64,000 nt of DNA, taken from NCBI GenBank assembly GCA_013180625.2, contig SNVD02011111.1:62001-126000 (forward strand), in the 5' to 3' direction. Below the pieces are notes generated by a model, which was not told the origin of the DNA, did not search any database, and was given only the letters and a program-made list of their open reading frames with translations. The stretch comes from Boswellia sacra. Its lineage: Eukaryota > Streptophyta > Magnoliopsida > Sapindales > Burseraceae. Position 1 is the stretch's first letter. Each line of letters opens with the position of its first letter. Of the stretch, positions 10,860-20,907 are shown in pieces. A program made the translations under genes and the position numbers.

Positions 10860-11215
10860 CTCGACAGCACTCGACATTCGTTTGTCAAGTGTCGAGTGGA
10901 AAAAGTCAAGTGTCGAGTGTCCAGGGTCAAGTGTCGAGTGGCATATGTCTAAAGTCGAGAGGCATATGTTAAGTATCGGGCGTGAACGGGTTGAGTGTCG
11001 AGTGAGAGGTGTCAGGTGTTGAGTGTCTGTAACCGCCTGTCGAGTGAACAGTGTCGTGCGTTGTGTGCACGACTCGACACGCGGGTTCGAGTGTCAAGTG
11101 TCGAGAGGCACTTTGTCGAGTGTCTAGCACTGAGTGTCGAGCAAATAGTGTTGCACATTGCATGCACAACTCGAGTGCATGTCGAGTGTCGAGGTGCACA
11201 GTATCGAGCGAAATT
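10860..11215 (+). repeat. GTGTCGAG array in the Gypsy LTR
   Basis: About 350 bp is built from the motif GTGTCGAG and its variants GTGTCAAG and GTGTTGAG at irregular spacing, with occasional reverse-strand copies (CTCGACAC, CTCGACA). Two TTGCATGCACAACTCGA / GTGTGCACGACTCGA palindromic stretches lie inside. It is CpG-rich compared with the flanks. Open frames on both strands here are by-products of the repeat. Confidence 0.9.
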
Positions 11216-11326
11216 ATAGAACCACCCCAAATCGACTGTACAATTCTCAAAAAGTCCTAAATTTTGCATAAAAATTGTATTTTCTTGAGATTTATCATAG
11301 TGATGATATTGAAAGGTTGTAATGCA

Positions 11327-11590
11327 TTGGACCTTGAATGGACCATTTTGTATATAGATCCAAGGAGAATACGCAGATAAAATTCTTAGTGTTGGACGTT
11401 AGATGGGCCATTTTGTACACAAATCCAAGGGAAACACGAGTACTATAAGCATCAGGTGTTGGACATTAAATGGGCCGTTTTGTATATGGATCCAAGTGGA
11501 AAACAAGTACTATAAACATAATGTGTTAGACCTTGGATGGGCCATTTTATATACGGATCCAAGGGGAACACGACTATAAACTTGACATGC
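11327..11590 (+). repeat. Four tandem repeats of 65-67 bp
   Basis: Units start TTGGAC or TTAGAC at 11327, 11392, 11459 and 11526. Each contains a TGGGCCATTTTGTA block and an ATCCAAGGG block. Confidence 0.85.
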
Positions 11591-12040
11591 AAATGAACAT
11601 AATCGTTGGATTTATTATTATTGGGTGGGTAATTTTATACTTGGGTAATTGTTGAATGCGTGTGATTTAGTATAATGTTAGAATTTTTCCTACTGGGCTT
11701 TATGCTTACCCTCTCCCTCCACAAGTACACAGAAAGATGTTCATACTACTGATGTTCCAGAGCTTTCCTAGGGAGTTTGGAGTCTGCATGTATACAATGA
11801 TTTTTGGGGACGGTCTTGTTTCTCCTAGCTTATGATGGGAGATTTTATTATGTGACTAGCAATTTATGTATTGAATTTAGTCACCAATGTATGTAAAGTT
11901 TATTTTGAACAAATAGCCAAATGTTGTAATGAATTCATGTGATGTATAAAAAAAAGAGATATTGATGATGAACTTTTTATTAATTTCAAATTCAATCACC
12001 CCTAAAGTCTCCAAATAAGCGATGTTAGGGCATGACAGAG

Positions 12041-12052
12041 TGGTATCAGAGC
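12041..12052 (+). other. Primer binding site of the Tekay-like element
   Basis: TGGTATCAGAGC, an exact tRNA-Met primer site, starts three bases after the LTR end. Confidence 0.85.
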
Positions 12053-12214
12053 CTATACTTTACTGTGGACCTGTGAAAAGGATGTAGATGGTCTGGGAGG
12101 GGTAGAGTCATGTCTGTGTGCTTGCATGTGCCTTCAATAACTGTTTGTTGTGTTTCTGTTTCATATGTTATAGAATTCTGCCACTTATGTTTTTGCCATT
12201 GCTAAAATTAGATA

Positions 12215-13384
12215 ATGAGTTTTCCTACACGAAGTGCTTCGAGTTCCAACCCACCTGAGGGTGGTGAGAGGTCGAAGTTTTACAGGGCCATGAGAGATAT
12301 GGCCAATACTTTGGTAGAAACAGTGGCAAATACAGTTAGGAAGACTCTTCGTGCTAATCCACCACCACCGCCTCAACCAGTGTTAGAGACGGGTGTCGAC
12401 AATGGAATGAAGAGTGCACTTAGAGAATTCCAACGCCACAATCAACCTATTTCTAATGAGGAGCCCGATCTGAATGTTGCCGAAGATTGGCTTATACGAG
12501 TTGAGCGCTTCATTAATCTTCTGCAAGTTGAAGAAGATTTACAGGTTAGGGTGGCAACTCATTTGTTGACAGGAGAGGCATTACAATGGTGGACATCTGT
12601 TGAGCGTATTAGAGGAGGAAACATCCTTACATGGAGGGACTTCTCTATTACTTTTCTAGATAAATATTTTCCTACGATTTTTCAGGACCAAAAGAAAAAT
12701 GAGTTTATATACTTGACACAGGGGAATATGACAGTGCAACAGTATAAGGCACGATTTACTGCTTTATCCCTTTTTGTACTTGGTTTGGTGGCTGATGAGG
12801 CTAGCAAGGCTTGGAGATTTCAAAAGGGACTGAGAGATGACATCAGACCCTCAGTTGCAGTGTGTAGATTGACAACGTACTCTGATGTGGTGGAGACCAC
12901 CTTAGTTGCAGAATAGGAGATATCCCAGAGTCACAAGGTAGGGGGTATTGGCATACCATCTAGAGGAGTGCGACCATATGATTGTTCAGCTAAGAGACAG
13001 AGAACTCAGTCCAGTAGGACTTCCTTTAATTCTTAGTCTCAATAACTGCAATCTCAAGGCTCCATGTCAAGCGGGTCTTCACAGAATTAGAGAGTTTGTT
13101 GTGGGTGTGGGAAGCCAGGCCATTCACAACGTCAGTGTGCCAGATATTTTAGATACGGACAATACGGTCACATGCAACGGGATTGTCCAGAAGGGATGAG
13201 AGGCCCTCAGAGTGCCACTAGTCAAACCCAACCGACTCCTCGACAAGGGCTAGGGTCACAGTCTAGACCACCATTTTAGGGATGTAATACTCAGTCACAT
13301 CAGACTTCTCAGAGGTCTCAGATAGCTTCTTCTTAATCTGTTAGGCCTCCAAGATCAGCTCAGAGCACTAGACCTCAGGGACAG
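12215..13384 (+). pseudogene. Gypsy gag with zinc knuckles, broken
   Basis: The frame starts at ATG 12215 and runs 233 codons to a stop at 12914. Residues about 80-190 are the Retrotrans_gag fold (motifs AEDWLIRVERF, EALQWWTS, FLDKYFP, YKARF). After the stop the same frame can be followed through further stops to CCHC knuckles at about 13095-13190: the first, CCGCGKPGHSQRQC, is complete; in the second the first two cysteines have become other residues while GHMQRDC remains. Gag would build the particle and package RNA. Several stops look like CpG or CAG/CGA to TAG/TGA transitions. Confidence 0.85.
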
Positions 13385-16130
13385 ATGACTCAGGGACGAG
13401 TTTTTGCTCTAACTCAGCCGCTAGAGTCTGTAGACCACGAGGTTGTGGGAGGTACATTATTGGTTTTTAACGCATGGGCCTGTGTTTTATTTGATTCTAG
13501 AGCTACTCATTCTTTTATATGTACTCATTTTGCATATGCATTAGGATTAGAGTTTGATTTGTTGGACTCTGTATTACATGTGGAGTCACCTATGGGTAGT
13601 ACTCTAGAAGTTGGGAGGATATGTCGTTTTTGTATGCTAGAGATCAATGGGCACAGGTTATCATTTGATTTGATACTTATGGATTTCACAGAGTATGATG
13701 TGATATTAGGAATGGATTGGTTGTCCGCTCATCAAGTTATATTAGACTGTCACAAGAAGAAAGTGATCATCCACATGCTGGAGGGCATTGATTTTAGTTT
13801 TTATGGGGACAAATATGCATTATTGCATTACCCTTTGCTGGGGTTGCAAAACAAGAAAGGGGTCAGGAGCATGATAGCAAGTATACTGTTAGAACAAACA
13901 AATAAAGGGGTTTCTGAACTTCCCCTTGTGGTGAGTGATTTTCCTGATGTTTTTCCTGAAGAATTGCCCAGGTTACCTCTAACTAGAGAAGTAAAGTTTG
14001 CTATCGAGGTGTATCCGCGTGTGGCACCTATATCAGTTGCTCCTTATCGAATGGCTCTAGCAGAGTTGAGGGAGCTAAAGCTACAGATAGAAGAATTGTT
14101 AGAAAAAGGATTCATCTGACCCAACACTTCTCCTTGGAGTGTACCAGTATTGTTTGTGAAGAAGAAATATGGTTCATTACGTTTATGCATAGACTACAGG
14201 CAGTTAAATCGAGTTACAGTGAAAAACAAATATCCTTTACCAAGGATCGATAACTTGTTCGACCAGTTAAGAGGATCTTGTTGTTTTTCCAAGTTCGGGT
14301 TATCACCAGTTGAGAATAAAGGAAGGAGACATACCCAAGACCGCTTTTCGTACCCGGTATGGGCATTATGAGTTTTTGGTCGTACCATTTGGATTAACAA
14401 ATGCTCCTGCTGCCTTTATGGATTTGATGAACCGGATTTTCAGACCTCATCTAGACCAATTTGTGATTGTGTTTGTGGATGATATCCTTATTTATTCTTC
14501 ATCTGAAGTTGAGCATGAGCAACATCTATGCGTAGCACTTCAAACACTGAGAGAGCATCGTCTTTATGCCAAGCTGAGTAAATGTGAATTTTGGCTATCA
14601 AAAGTAAAATTTTTAAGCCATGTGGTGTCACGATAAGGAATCTTGGTGGATCCATCGAAAGTAGAAGCAGTTATAAAATGGGAACGACCAAAGAATGTGT
14701 TTGAAGTACGCAGCTTCTTGGGTCTAGCAGGTTACTATCGGCATTTTTGTTTAGAACTTCTCCCGATTGGCTGCACCAATGACTAGGTTAACAAGGAAAG
14801 GAGTCAAATTCGAATGGCATGATGCATGTGAGCAAGCATTCATAGCATTGAAGAAAAGATTAACTTTAACACTTATCCTTGTGATAACACAACGTGGAGT
14901 TGATTATGCAGTATTCACCGATGCCTCCTTGGATGGATTAGGGTGTGTGTTAATGCAACAGGGTCAAGTTGTAGCCTATGCTTCTCGTCAGTTGAAACCT
15001 CACAAGCGAAATTATCCCACTCATGACCTAGAACTGGCTGCGGTAGTATATGCTTTGAAAATTTGGTGACATTATCTGTATGGTGAAAGGTTTGAAGTCT
15101 TTTATGATCATAAAAGTTTGAAATACATTTTCACTCAAAAAGACTTGAACTTGAGACAATGAAGATGGATGGAGTATTGGGAAGACTATGATTTCTCTAT
15201 CCAATATCATCCAGGCAAGACAATGTGGTGGCTAACACATTAAGTAGAATGTCAAGGGCCATGGTTAGTGCGATGATAGGAGAGTGGAGCATGTTGCGGT
15301 TTGTTTATGATTATGATATCTTGGTTGAGGATCGCGGAGATCAAATTTGCCTTTGTACACTTGTTGCCCAACCGTCTCTTGTGCATAGAGTGATTAAGTT
15401 GCAACATCAAGATTTAGAGACTAGAGCCTTGTATGAGCAAGTGTTACGCGGTGATGGAAGTGTGGATTTGACAATTGGTTCAGATGGGAGTTTACGATTC
15501 AAGGGCAGGATCTTTGTTCCATCAAATAAAAGTGTAAAGATGATATCCTTAAAGAATTTCATCACTCTAAATTTGTTGTTCATCCTAGGGTTACTAAGAT
15601 GTATCATGATTTATGTCGTCAGTTTTGGTGGAAAGGAATGAAGATGGATATTGCTAAATATGTGGCTAGATGCCTTACTTGTCAGCAAGTGAAGGCTGAG
15701 CATCAAAGGCATGCAGGATTACTCCAATCACTGCCTGTAGCGGAGTGGAAATGGGATCACATCACCATAGATTTTGTTACTGGATTACCACATTCTGTAA
15801 AAGGGAAGGATGCAATATGGGTAATTGTAGATAGGTTAACCAAAGTATCACACTCTCTTCCTATACGTACAATCGATTCAGTGGATGTTTTAAGTCGGCT
15901 GTACATTAAAGAAATTGTGAGATTGCATGGAGTTCCAATTTCAATGGTGTCAGATAGAGATCTCAGGCTTACAGCTCAATTTTGGCAAAGCCTTCAAAGA
16001 GCTATGGGCACTCAGTTGTTATTTAGTACAGCCTTCCATCCTCAAATCGATGGTCAATCAGAACGTACTATTCAAAATTTGGAAGACATGTTGAGGGCTT
16101 GTGTGATGGATTTTCAAGGTAAAGAAGTAT
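13385..16130 (+). pseudogene. Gypsy pol: protease, reverse transcriptase, RNase H, integrase, broken
   Basis: Protease lies at about 13440-13760; its active site reads DSR where DSG is expected. RT runs from about 13980 to 14640, with LCIDYR, the catalytic VFVDDIL and LSKCEF motifs. A stop at 14117 (FI then stop then PN, probably CGA to TGA), a frameshift near 14295 and a stop near 14635 interrupt it. RNase H begins near 14900 ([10 protein letters not shown]) with stops at 15067 and 15160. Integrase at about 15550-16125 has a CLTCQQ zinc half and the D, D and E positions (TIDFVTG, VSDRDL, GQSERT). The frame is shifted near 15235 and 15530. The protein ends after DFQG. Confidence 0.88.
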
Positions 16131-16179
16131 CACATGTGTCAGATTTTTGTGAATCTACAACATAAACCTTTGACCACTT

Positions 16180-17085
16180 TGAAGGGTATAGTACTCCTTC
16201 GCTTCATCATACTTGGGGGCTTGTTCTATTGGACCAATTCATCCCCTAACAAGTGGATATATATATAGATCTTCACGGCAACAAAATATTTTACAAAATG
16301 GGTAGAAGTAGTGCCTTTGAAGAAAGCTACAAGGGGAGTTATTTCTAATTTTATTAGAGAAAACATAATTTTTGGAATACCTTTCAAGATTATTAGTGAT
16401 AATGGAACTCTTTTTATGAATAAACAAATTTCTACAACTCTTTGTAGATATGAAATTAAGCATGGAAAGTCAACTACAATTATCCTCAAGGTAATGGACA
16501 AGCTGAGGCCACTAATAAAACATTGGTAAAATACTTGGCAAAATGGTGTGTAAGCATGGGGATGATTGGAGTGCTCATTCGGTTTGTGCACTTTTGGCTT
16601 ATAGGATTTCATCTCGAACAGCAATGGGTTACTCTCTACATTCCCTAGTATATGGAAAAGAGTCTGTGTCACCAGTTGAATTAGTAGTGTCTACAGTAAG
16701 AGTTCTTCCATGAAAGAAGGAGAAAGAAAGAGTTACAGTGGATAAGAATACTGAAACTACTAGAAATTCTTATATGGTAGAATTGGATAAAGTTAATGAG
16801 ATGAGGAAGCGAGCATATGATTATGCGACGTTATATAAGACAAAGGTGGGTCAAGCTTATAACAAAAGAGTACGGGATAGGATAATCAAGAAAGGATATT
16901 TGGTATTTAGGTTTACAAGCTATATGAAAAAAAAAAGTTTCACCTCCCTTCAAATTTGCGCCCCAATAGGAAGGCCTTTTGTGTTCAGAGAAGCATCTGA
17001 TAGCGAGTATTTTGAATTGGCTGGTGGAAGGAGATATATGTCATGATTTTATCAATGGTAAATGGTTAAAGCGCTATAATGAGTG
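16180..17085 (+). pseudogene. Tat-like integrase C-terminal half, broken
   Basis: Fragments in three frames read as one integrase: HHTWGL near 16205, KWVEVVPLKKAT near 16300, IISDNGTLF near 16390 (second catalytic Asp), GNGQAEATNKTL near 16495 (catalytic Glu), then the lineage-typical AYR, YGKES and RAYDYA stretches, and an end near 17085 resembling NGKWLKRYNE. These C-terminal motifs differ from those of the upstream Tekay-like integrase, so this is a second element. A frame change occurs about every 100-200 bp. Confidence 0.75.
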
Positions 17086-17284
17086 ATTCCTTTCATATCT
17101 TTCCTTATATGTAATAAATGCTTAAGGGATTTTTATGAAATAATAAATGTCTTCTTTTACATTGTATGGAAAGAAGTCATTTTTTCTTCTTTTTTTCTTT
17201 TGGGTAATAAAGGTTACATTATCTACAAAAAAACAGTTTGTTTTATAAACATTTTCTTATGAATAATGACAAGATGATTATAAT

Positions 17285-17775
17285 TGGAGCTTGTCCAATG
17301 ATTTATTACAAAACATAAAGAGATTTTCCTATACTATGGTTATATTGGAGCTTATCCAATGGTTTATTGTATAAGGAGCATTTCTTAATTGGAGCTTATC
17401 CAATGATTTACAAAGTATAAGAAGCATTTGCAACACTATAATTATAAGTGGAGTTTATCCAATTATTTATTATAAAATGTAAAGAGCGTTTTCTACACTA
17501 TGATTATAATTTAAGCTTGTCTAATGACTTATTGTGAAAGGAGTATTTTCTAATTTGAGCTTATCAGATAGTTTATTATAAAGTGTAAAAAGCATTTTCT
17601 ATACTATAGTTTATTACAATTGGAGCTTATCCAATAGTTTATTATAACGTGTACGGAACGTTCCTACACTATGATTATAATTGGAGCTTGCCCAATGATT
17701 TACTCTATAAGGAGCATCTCTTGTATTTATAATTAGAGCTTTTCTAATGGTTTGTTATAAAGTTTGAAAGGCCTT
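17285..17775 (+). repeat. About nine tandem units, 44-65 bp, 3' of the Tat-like integrase
   Basis: Each unit begins GGAGCTTATCCAATG or a close variant and continues with TTATTATAAA, GTGTAAAGAGCATTTTC and ACTATGATTATAATT blocks. Units of about 60 bp alternate irregularly with shorter ones near 44 bp that lack the last block. Confidence 0.85.
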
Positions 17776-18039
17776 TTCTTATATTTTATTTATGGTTAGC
17801 GCCTTCTTAATAATAAATCAGAGGTTTTGGAGCTTTTTCCAAAGGTATGTTTATTCAAACTTGTTTATTTTAACAATAATTAAATTATTATTATGTATAA
17901 TTTAACATTGTATATTTCCCAAATTATTGAGGTGTTAAAGAAAATGATAAAAGGCATTTGTTATTACATAAAATAATACATTTCAAGATGTAGAGAAAGT
18001 TGCTACGGTGTTGATATAATGCCAAGTGGTGCTACTATA
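17776..18039. other. AT-rich 3' region of the Tat-like remnant
   Basis: No gene is seen. Its end, GCTACGGTGTTG...GGTGCTACTATA, matches the repetitive CTACAGTACC / TGCTACAGTG sequence on the far side of the solo LTR, showing one original block. Confidence 0.5.
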
Positions 18040-19566
18040 TGTTAGCCCTAAGGCTACATGATAATTTTGATGATAAAATACACATTGATTCATTGAGATT
18101 TACTAATATGTTTATTTATGTGCAAGAATAAGATCATTGCAATAATTGTAAAATCAAGAAGAGGCTTATTAAAATGAAGTGTTGAAGCTAAGGAGAAGAC
18201 TACATGTTAAAGGCACCAAAGTTTAAGAACAAGTTTTGACTCAAGGAATGTGATACATGAGCAATGTTCAATCAATTGGTCATATATTTCTTTATAAATG
18301 TCCAAATGATGTGATTATTAAGCCTTTGGAAAGCTTGCTCAATTTATAACATCTTATATGTTTTAAAGAAATTCAAATTTTAAGTGCAAGTCTATCCAAA
18401 TCATCATGCAAGTTAAAAGACAAATAGAAGCAGCTGATATGAGCACTGAATACTATTTTGGACATATGTTGAGCTAGAGATATTCAAATGACTTGATTTT
18501 TATGACATTGGAAAGATAATTTAATGAAGCACATTTCATATTTTTTTAATAAATTCAAATTTCAAATGGAAGATCGACATAATTAACACGCAAGTCGGTG
18601 GACTAACACAAGGAAGAAAAATCAACTAACATTAGCACCGAATGGTCTTTTCTCCATATCTTGAGATAGAAATATCCAAATGACTTGATTCTTGATGAGT
18701 TGGAAAGCTTATTCAAATATGCAAATCTTTTATATTTTACAAATTTTCAAATTTCAAACAAAACATTGACAAAAATGACAGACAAGATTACAGTTTTTAT
18801 GGTAGGCAGAAAATTTGGAGTTAGTGTCTTCACTTGATTAAGTTCATCTCATTTGCCTATAAGAGGAGCCCTTCTCTCATACATTCAACAAGCATCAAAT
18901 AAGAGAAATATCAAGTTTAGAGAATGTTTATATTCTTTATCTACTCTTTGAAGAGAGTTGTACTTTTGTTGTAAAAAATTTTCTTTGTTCTTGTATTGTG
19001 GTAAGAGTGAGATCTTCTTGTAAAGGATAATAGTTATACTTGAGAGAACTCTTAGTGTGGTGTTATCAAGGGTTGAAAGAAGAAGCCTTGGTGAGGTTGT
19101 TCATCAAGAAGAACTCTTGGTATGGTGTTATCAAGGGTTGAAGGAAAAAGCCTTGGTGAGGTTGTTCATCAAGAAGAACTCTTGGTGTGGTGTTATCAAG
19201 GGTTGAAGGAAAAAGTCTTGGTGAAGTTGTTCATCAAGCAAGTTGTAAAGAATTCTACAACTTAGTGGAAAACCTAGCTTGTGGAGCTAGGAGCTCGTGG
19301 ACGTAGGCAAGGTTTGCCGAACCACGTAAATTGAGTTTGCACTCTCTCTATCCCTATGCTCTTTACATTTACTTGCACTTGTGATTGTTCATTGTTGTTA
19401 TTCTCTTGATCGCATTTTAAATAACTTCTAATTTCATCGTCATCACCTTTATTCTCAAAGAAAGAGTGAACTAATTTTGATCTTTCAAGAAAATTTTTCT
19501 AAATCCGTTTTTATAAATAAAAACTCAATTCACCCCCTCTCTTGGGTTGCCATACTTGGGTCAATA
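18040..19566 (+). mobile_element. Solo LTR of a Copia family (same family as element D), TSD CTATA
   Basis: It starts TGTTAGCCCTAAGG and ends GGGTCAATA; the D LTR starts the same way and ends GGGTCAACA. CTATA lies on both sides (18035-18039 and 19567-19571). No internal sequence is present, so it was left by recombination between two LTRs. It has three units of a roughly 190-bp repeat (starting about 18246, 18438 and 18630) and three 65-bp units (19046, 19111, 19176). Confidence 0.93.
19046..19240 (+). repeat. Three 65-bp tandem repeats inside the solo LTR
   Basis: Units start GAACTCTT at 19046, 19111 and 19176, and contain GTGTTATCAAGGGTTGAA and TTGGTGAGGTTGTTCATC. Confidence 0.92.
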
Positions 19567-19571
19567 CTATA

Positions 19572-19735
19572 GTACCAAACAATGCCACTACAGTACCAAA
19601 TAGTGTTGCTACAGTGTAAATGGTACTACTGCAATATGTAACAGTTGCTACAATATAGAGGAATCAGTACTACAATAAAAAAGAGTGTGCTATAGTACAA
19701 ATAATCTTAAGAGAAGCAAGTAGAAATTTATCAAA
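19572..19735. repeat. CTACAGTACCAAA-type short repeats
   Basis: Short degenerate repeats (CTACAGTACCAAA, TTGCTACAGTG, GCTATAGTAC) continue the sequence left of the solo LTR. Confidence 0.6.
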
Positions 19736-19879
19736 GATAGCAAGGTACGTAATTCTTTTTGCATTACTTTTTTTCCTTTTTGCATTGAATATAATTATTT
19801 AGATTACAATACAACAATTGTTGTTATTTCTTAAATTATGCTAATAAAATTGTAGAATGATTAAAACCTAAGGAAAACA

Positions 19880-20580
19880 ATAATAAAATAAATAAATGAT
19901 GTGGTTTATCAAAGCATGCCCAAAAAGCCATTACGTTCAGGAAATAGTTTGACTTTAGGGCTTTGAATGGCATTCTTATAGAAGGATGATGCTACGAATA
20001 CTTCTTTCTTTCTTTCTTTCCATAGTTGCCACATAGATTTGGGCTGTGGCGAGGTCATTCTTAGCTTTTTGTATCTCCAGATCAAAAAGTTTAAGTTTGG
20101 TGGTTTCTTTCTCATATCTAGTGATAAGATGTACGAGCTTAGTCAGTTAATCCTTCAAAAACTTCATATTAAAGCCTACATTAATAGCTTTTAAACATGC
20201 ATCATCCCATGCTAAAAGCATCTTAAGGGTTATTTCATTTATAGAGGTTAGGCACAAAGTGAAGAATGTTATACCAAGTCTTGAGATAATTAGGTTTTTG
20301 ACGAGAAAACTAGCTTTGCACACAGCAGTGAAATCCCTTTTAGCTTGGAAAACTTTGTCTAGAATACCAACTGCTCTATAGAGACATTGAATTCTTTGAA
20401 ATTGTCTATTTTACTGCTCAAAGGAAATATGGTTTCAACAATGATACTATTGGGAATATTATTTGCAAGTTGGTTCAAAACTATCTTTGCTCTCATTGTT
20501 TTGTAGCTTATTAGTGGTAGCAAAAGGAAAATTCACATAAAAAGATCTCAAATGAGGAGATGTTGCATCCAATGTATAAG
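19880..20580 (-). pseudogene. Antisense coiled-coil ORF remnant
   Basis: On the minus strand about 220 codons can be followed with one or more stops and frame changes. The middle part reads as an alpha-helical, charged sequence (RYEKETTKLKLFDLEIQKAK near 20100-20040) typical of a coiled coil. I do not recognise a catalytic domain. Its place downstream of a Tat-like pol and on the opposite strand fits the antisense additional ORF known from Tat-lineage Gypsy elements; that link is an inference. A stray plant-mobile-domain fragment is an alternative. Confidence 0.45.
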
Positions 20581-20607
20581 GGCATAGCAAGTCTCAGAAT
20601 AAATTAG

Positions 20608-20609
<2 letters not shown>

Positions 20610-20636
<27 letters not shown>
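20610..20636. repeat. (TA)n microsatellite
   Basis: An uninterrupted TA run of about 26 bp. Confidence 0.95.
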
Positions 20637-20638
<2 letters not shown>

Positions 20639-20815
20639 CATATATAAAATATGAAATAAAGTGGGTTTACCGTCACTCGGGACACTAATCAGTGCGTGTA
20701 AGTCTTCTCTAGGATCTTCTTTGCAAAATTGATGGGTTGTGGATTTATGATGTGTAATATTCTGTGAATGAGATTTTTTCCGCCTACAAGGTTGTTATTA
20801 TCATCATCAACACAT

Positions 20816-20816
20816 G

Positions 20817-20901
<85 letters not shown>
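20816..20901. repeat. Compound microsatellite (CATA)n (TG)n (TA)n
   Basis: About six CATA units, then about nine TG units, then a TA run of about 30 bp, in one continuous block. Confidence 0.95.

Positions 20902-20907
<6 letters not shown>

Larger units (their letters stand above)
10130..12037 (+). repeat. Long 5' LTR of the Tekay-like element (left end uncertain)
   Basis: The right end is fixed by CATGACA at 12037 followed by the primer site. Inside are a TATA box, a GTGTCGAG-rich array, and four tandem units of about 66 bp. The left end cannot be set without the second LTR; I place it near the end of the A-rich duplication. Confidence 0.55.
10130..16130 (+). mobile_element. Ty3/Gypsy retrotransposon, Tekay/Del-like, 3'-truncated
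   Basis: The order is LTR, tRNA-Met primer site, gag, zinc knuckles, protease, reverse transcriptase, RNase H and integrase, which is the Gypsy order. The reading is continuous until DFQG after the integrase core at about 16125, where similarity stops. No 3' LTR or chromodomain is found. Because the second LTR is missing, the left boundary is uncertain. Confidence 0.85.
16180..20600 (+). mobile_element. Remnant of a Tat/Ogre-like Gypsy element
   Basis: An integrase 3' half of a different Gypsy lineage starts right after the truncated Tekay-like integrase. It is followed by AT-rich tandem repeats and, beyond a solo LTR insertion, by an antisense coiled-coil remnant. Tandem repeats and an antisense extra ORF between pol and the 3' LTR are known traits of the Tat lineage. 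No LTR of this element could be recognised, so the right limit is approximate. Confidence 0.6.

Noticed and set aside
10969..11269. Overlapping open frames of 70-93 codons on both strands in the LTR at 11 kb
   Set aside because: They are generated by the GTGTCGAG repeat, which lacks stop codons in several frames. No protein features are seen.
19046..19240. Regular repeats that could suggest a CRISPR array
   Set aside because: The units are adjacent without spacers, lie within a plant LTR, and the genome is eukaryotic.
20689..20907. Minus-strand frame of 72 codons
   Set aside because: Half of it is the translation of the TA/TG/CATA microsatellite.
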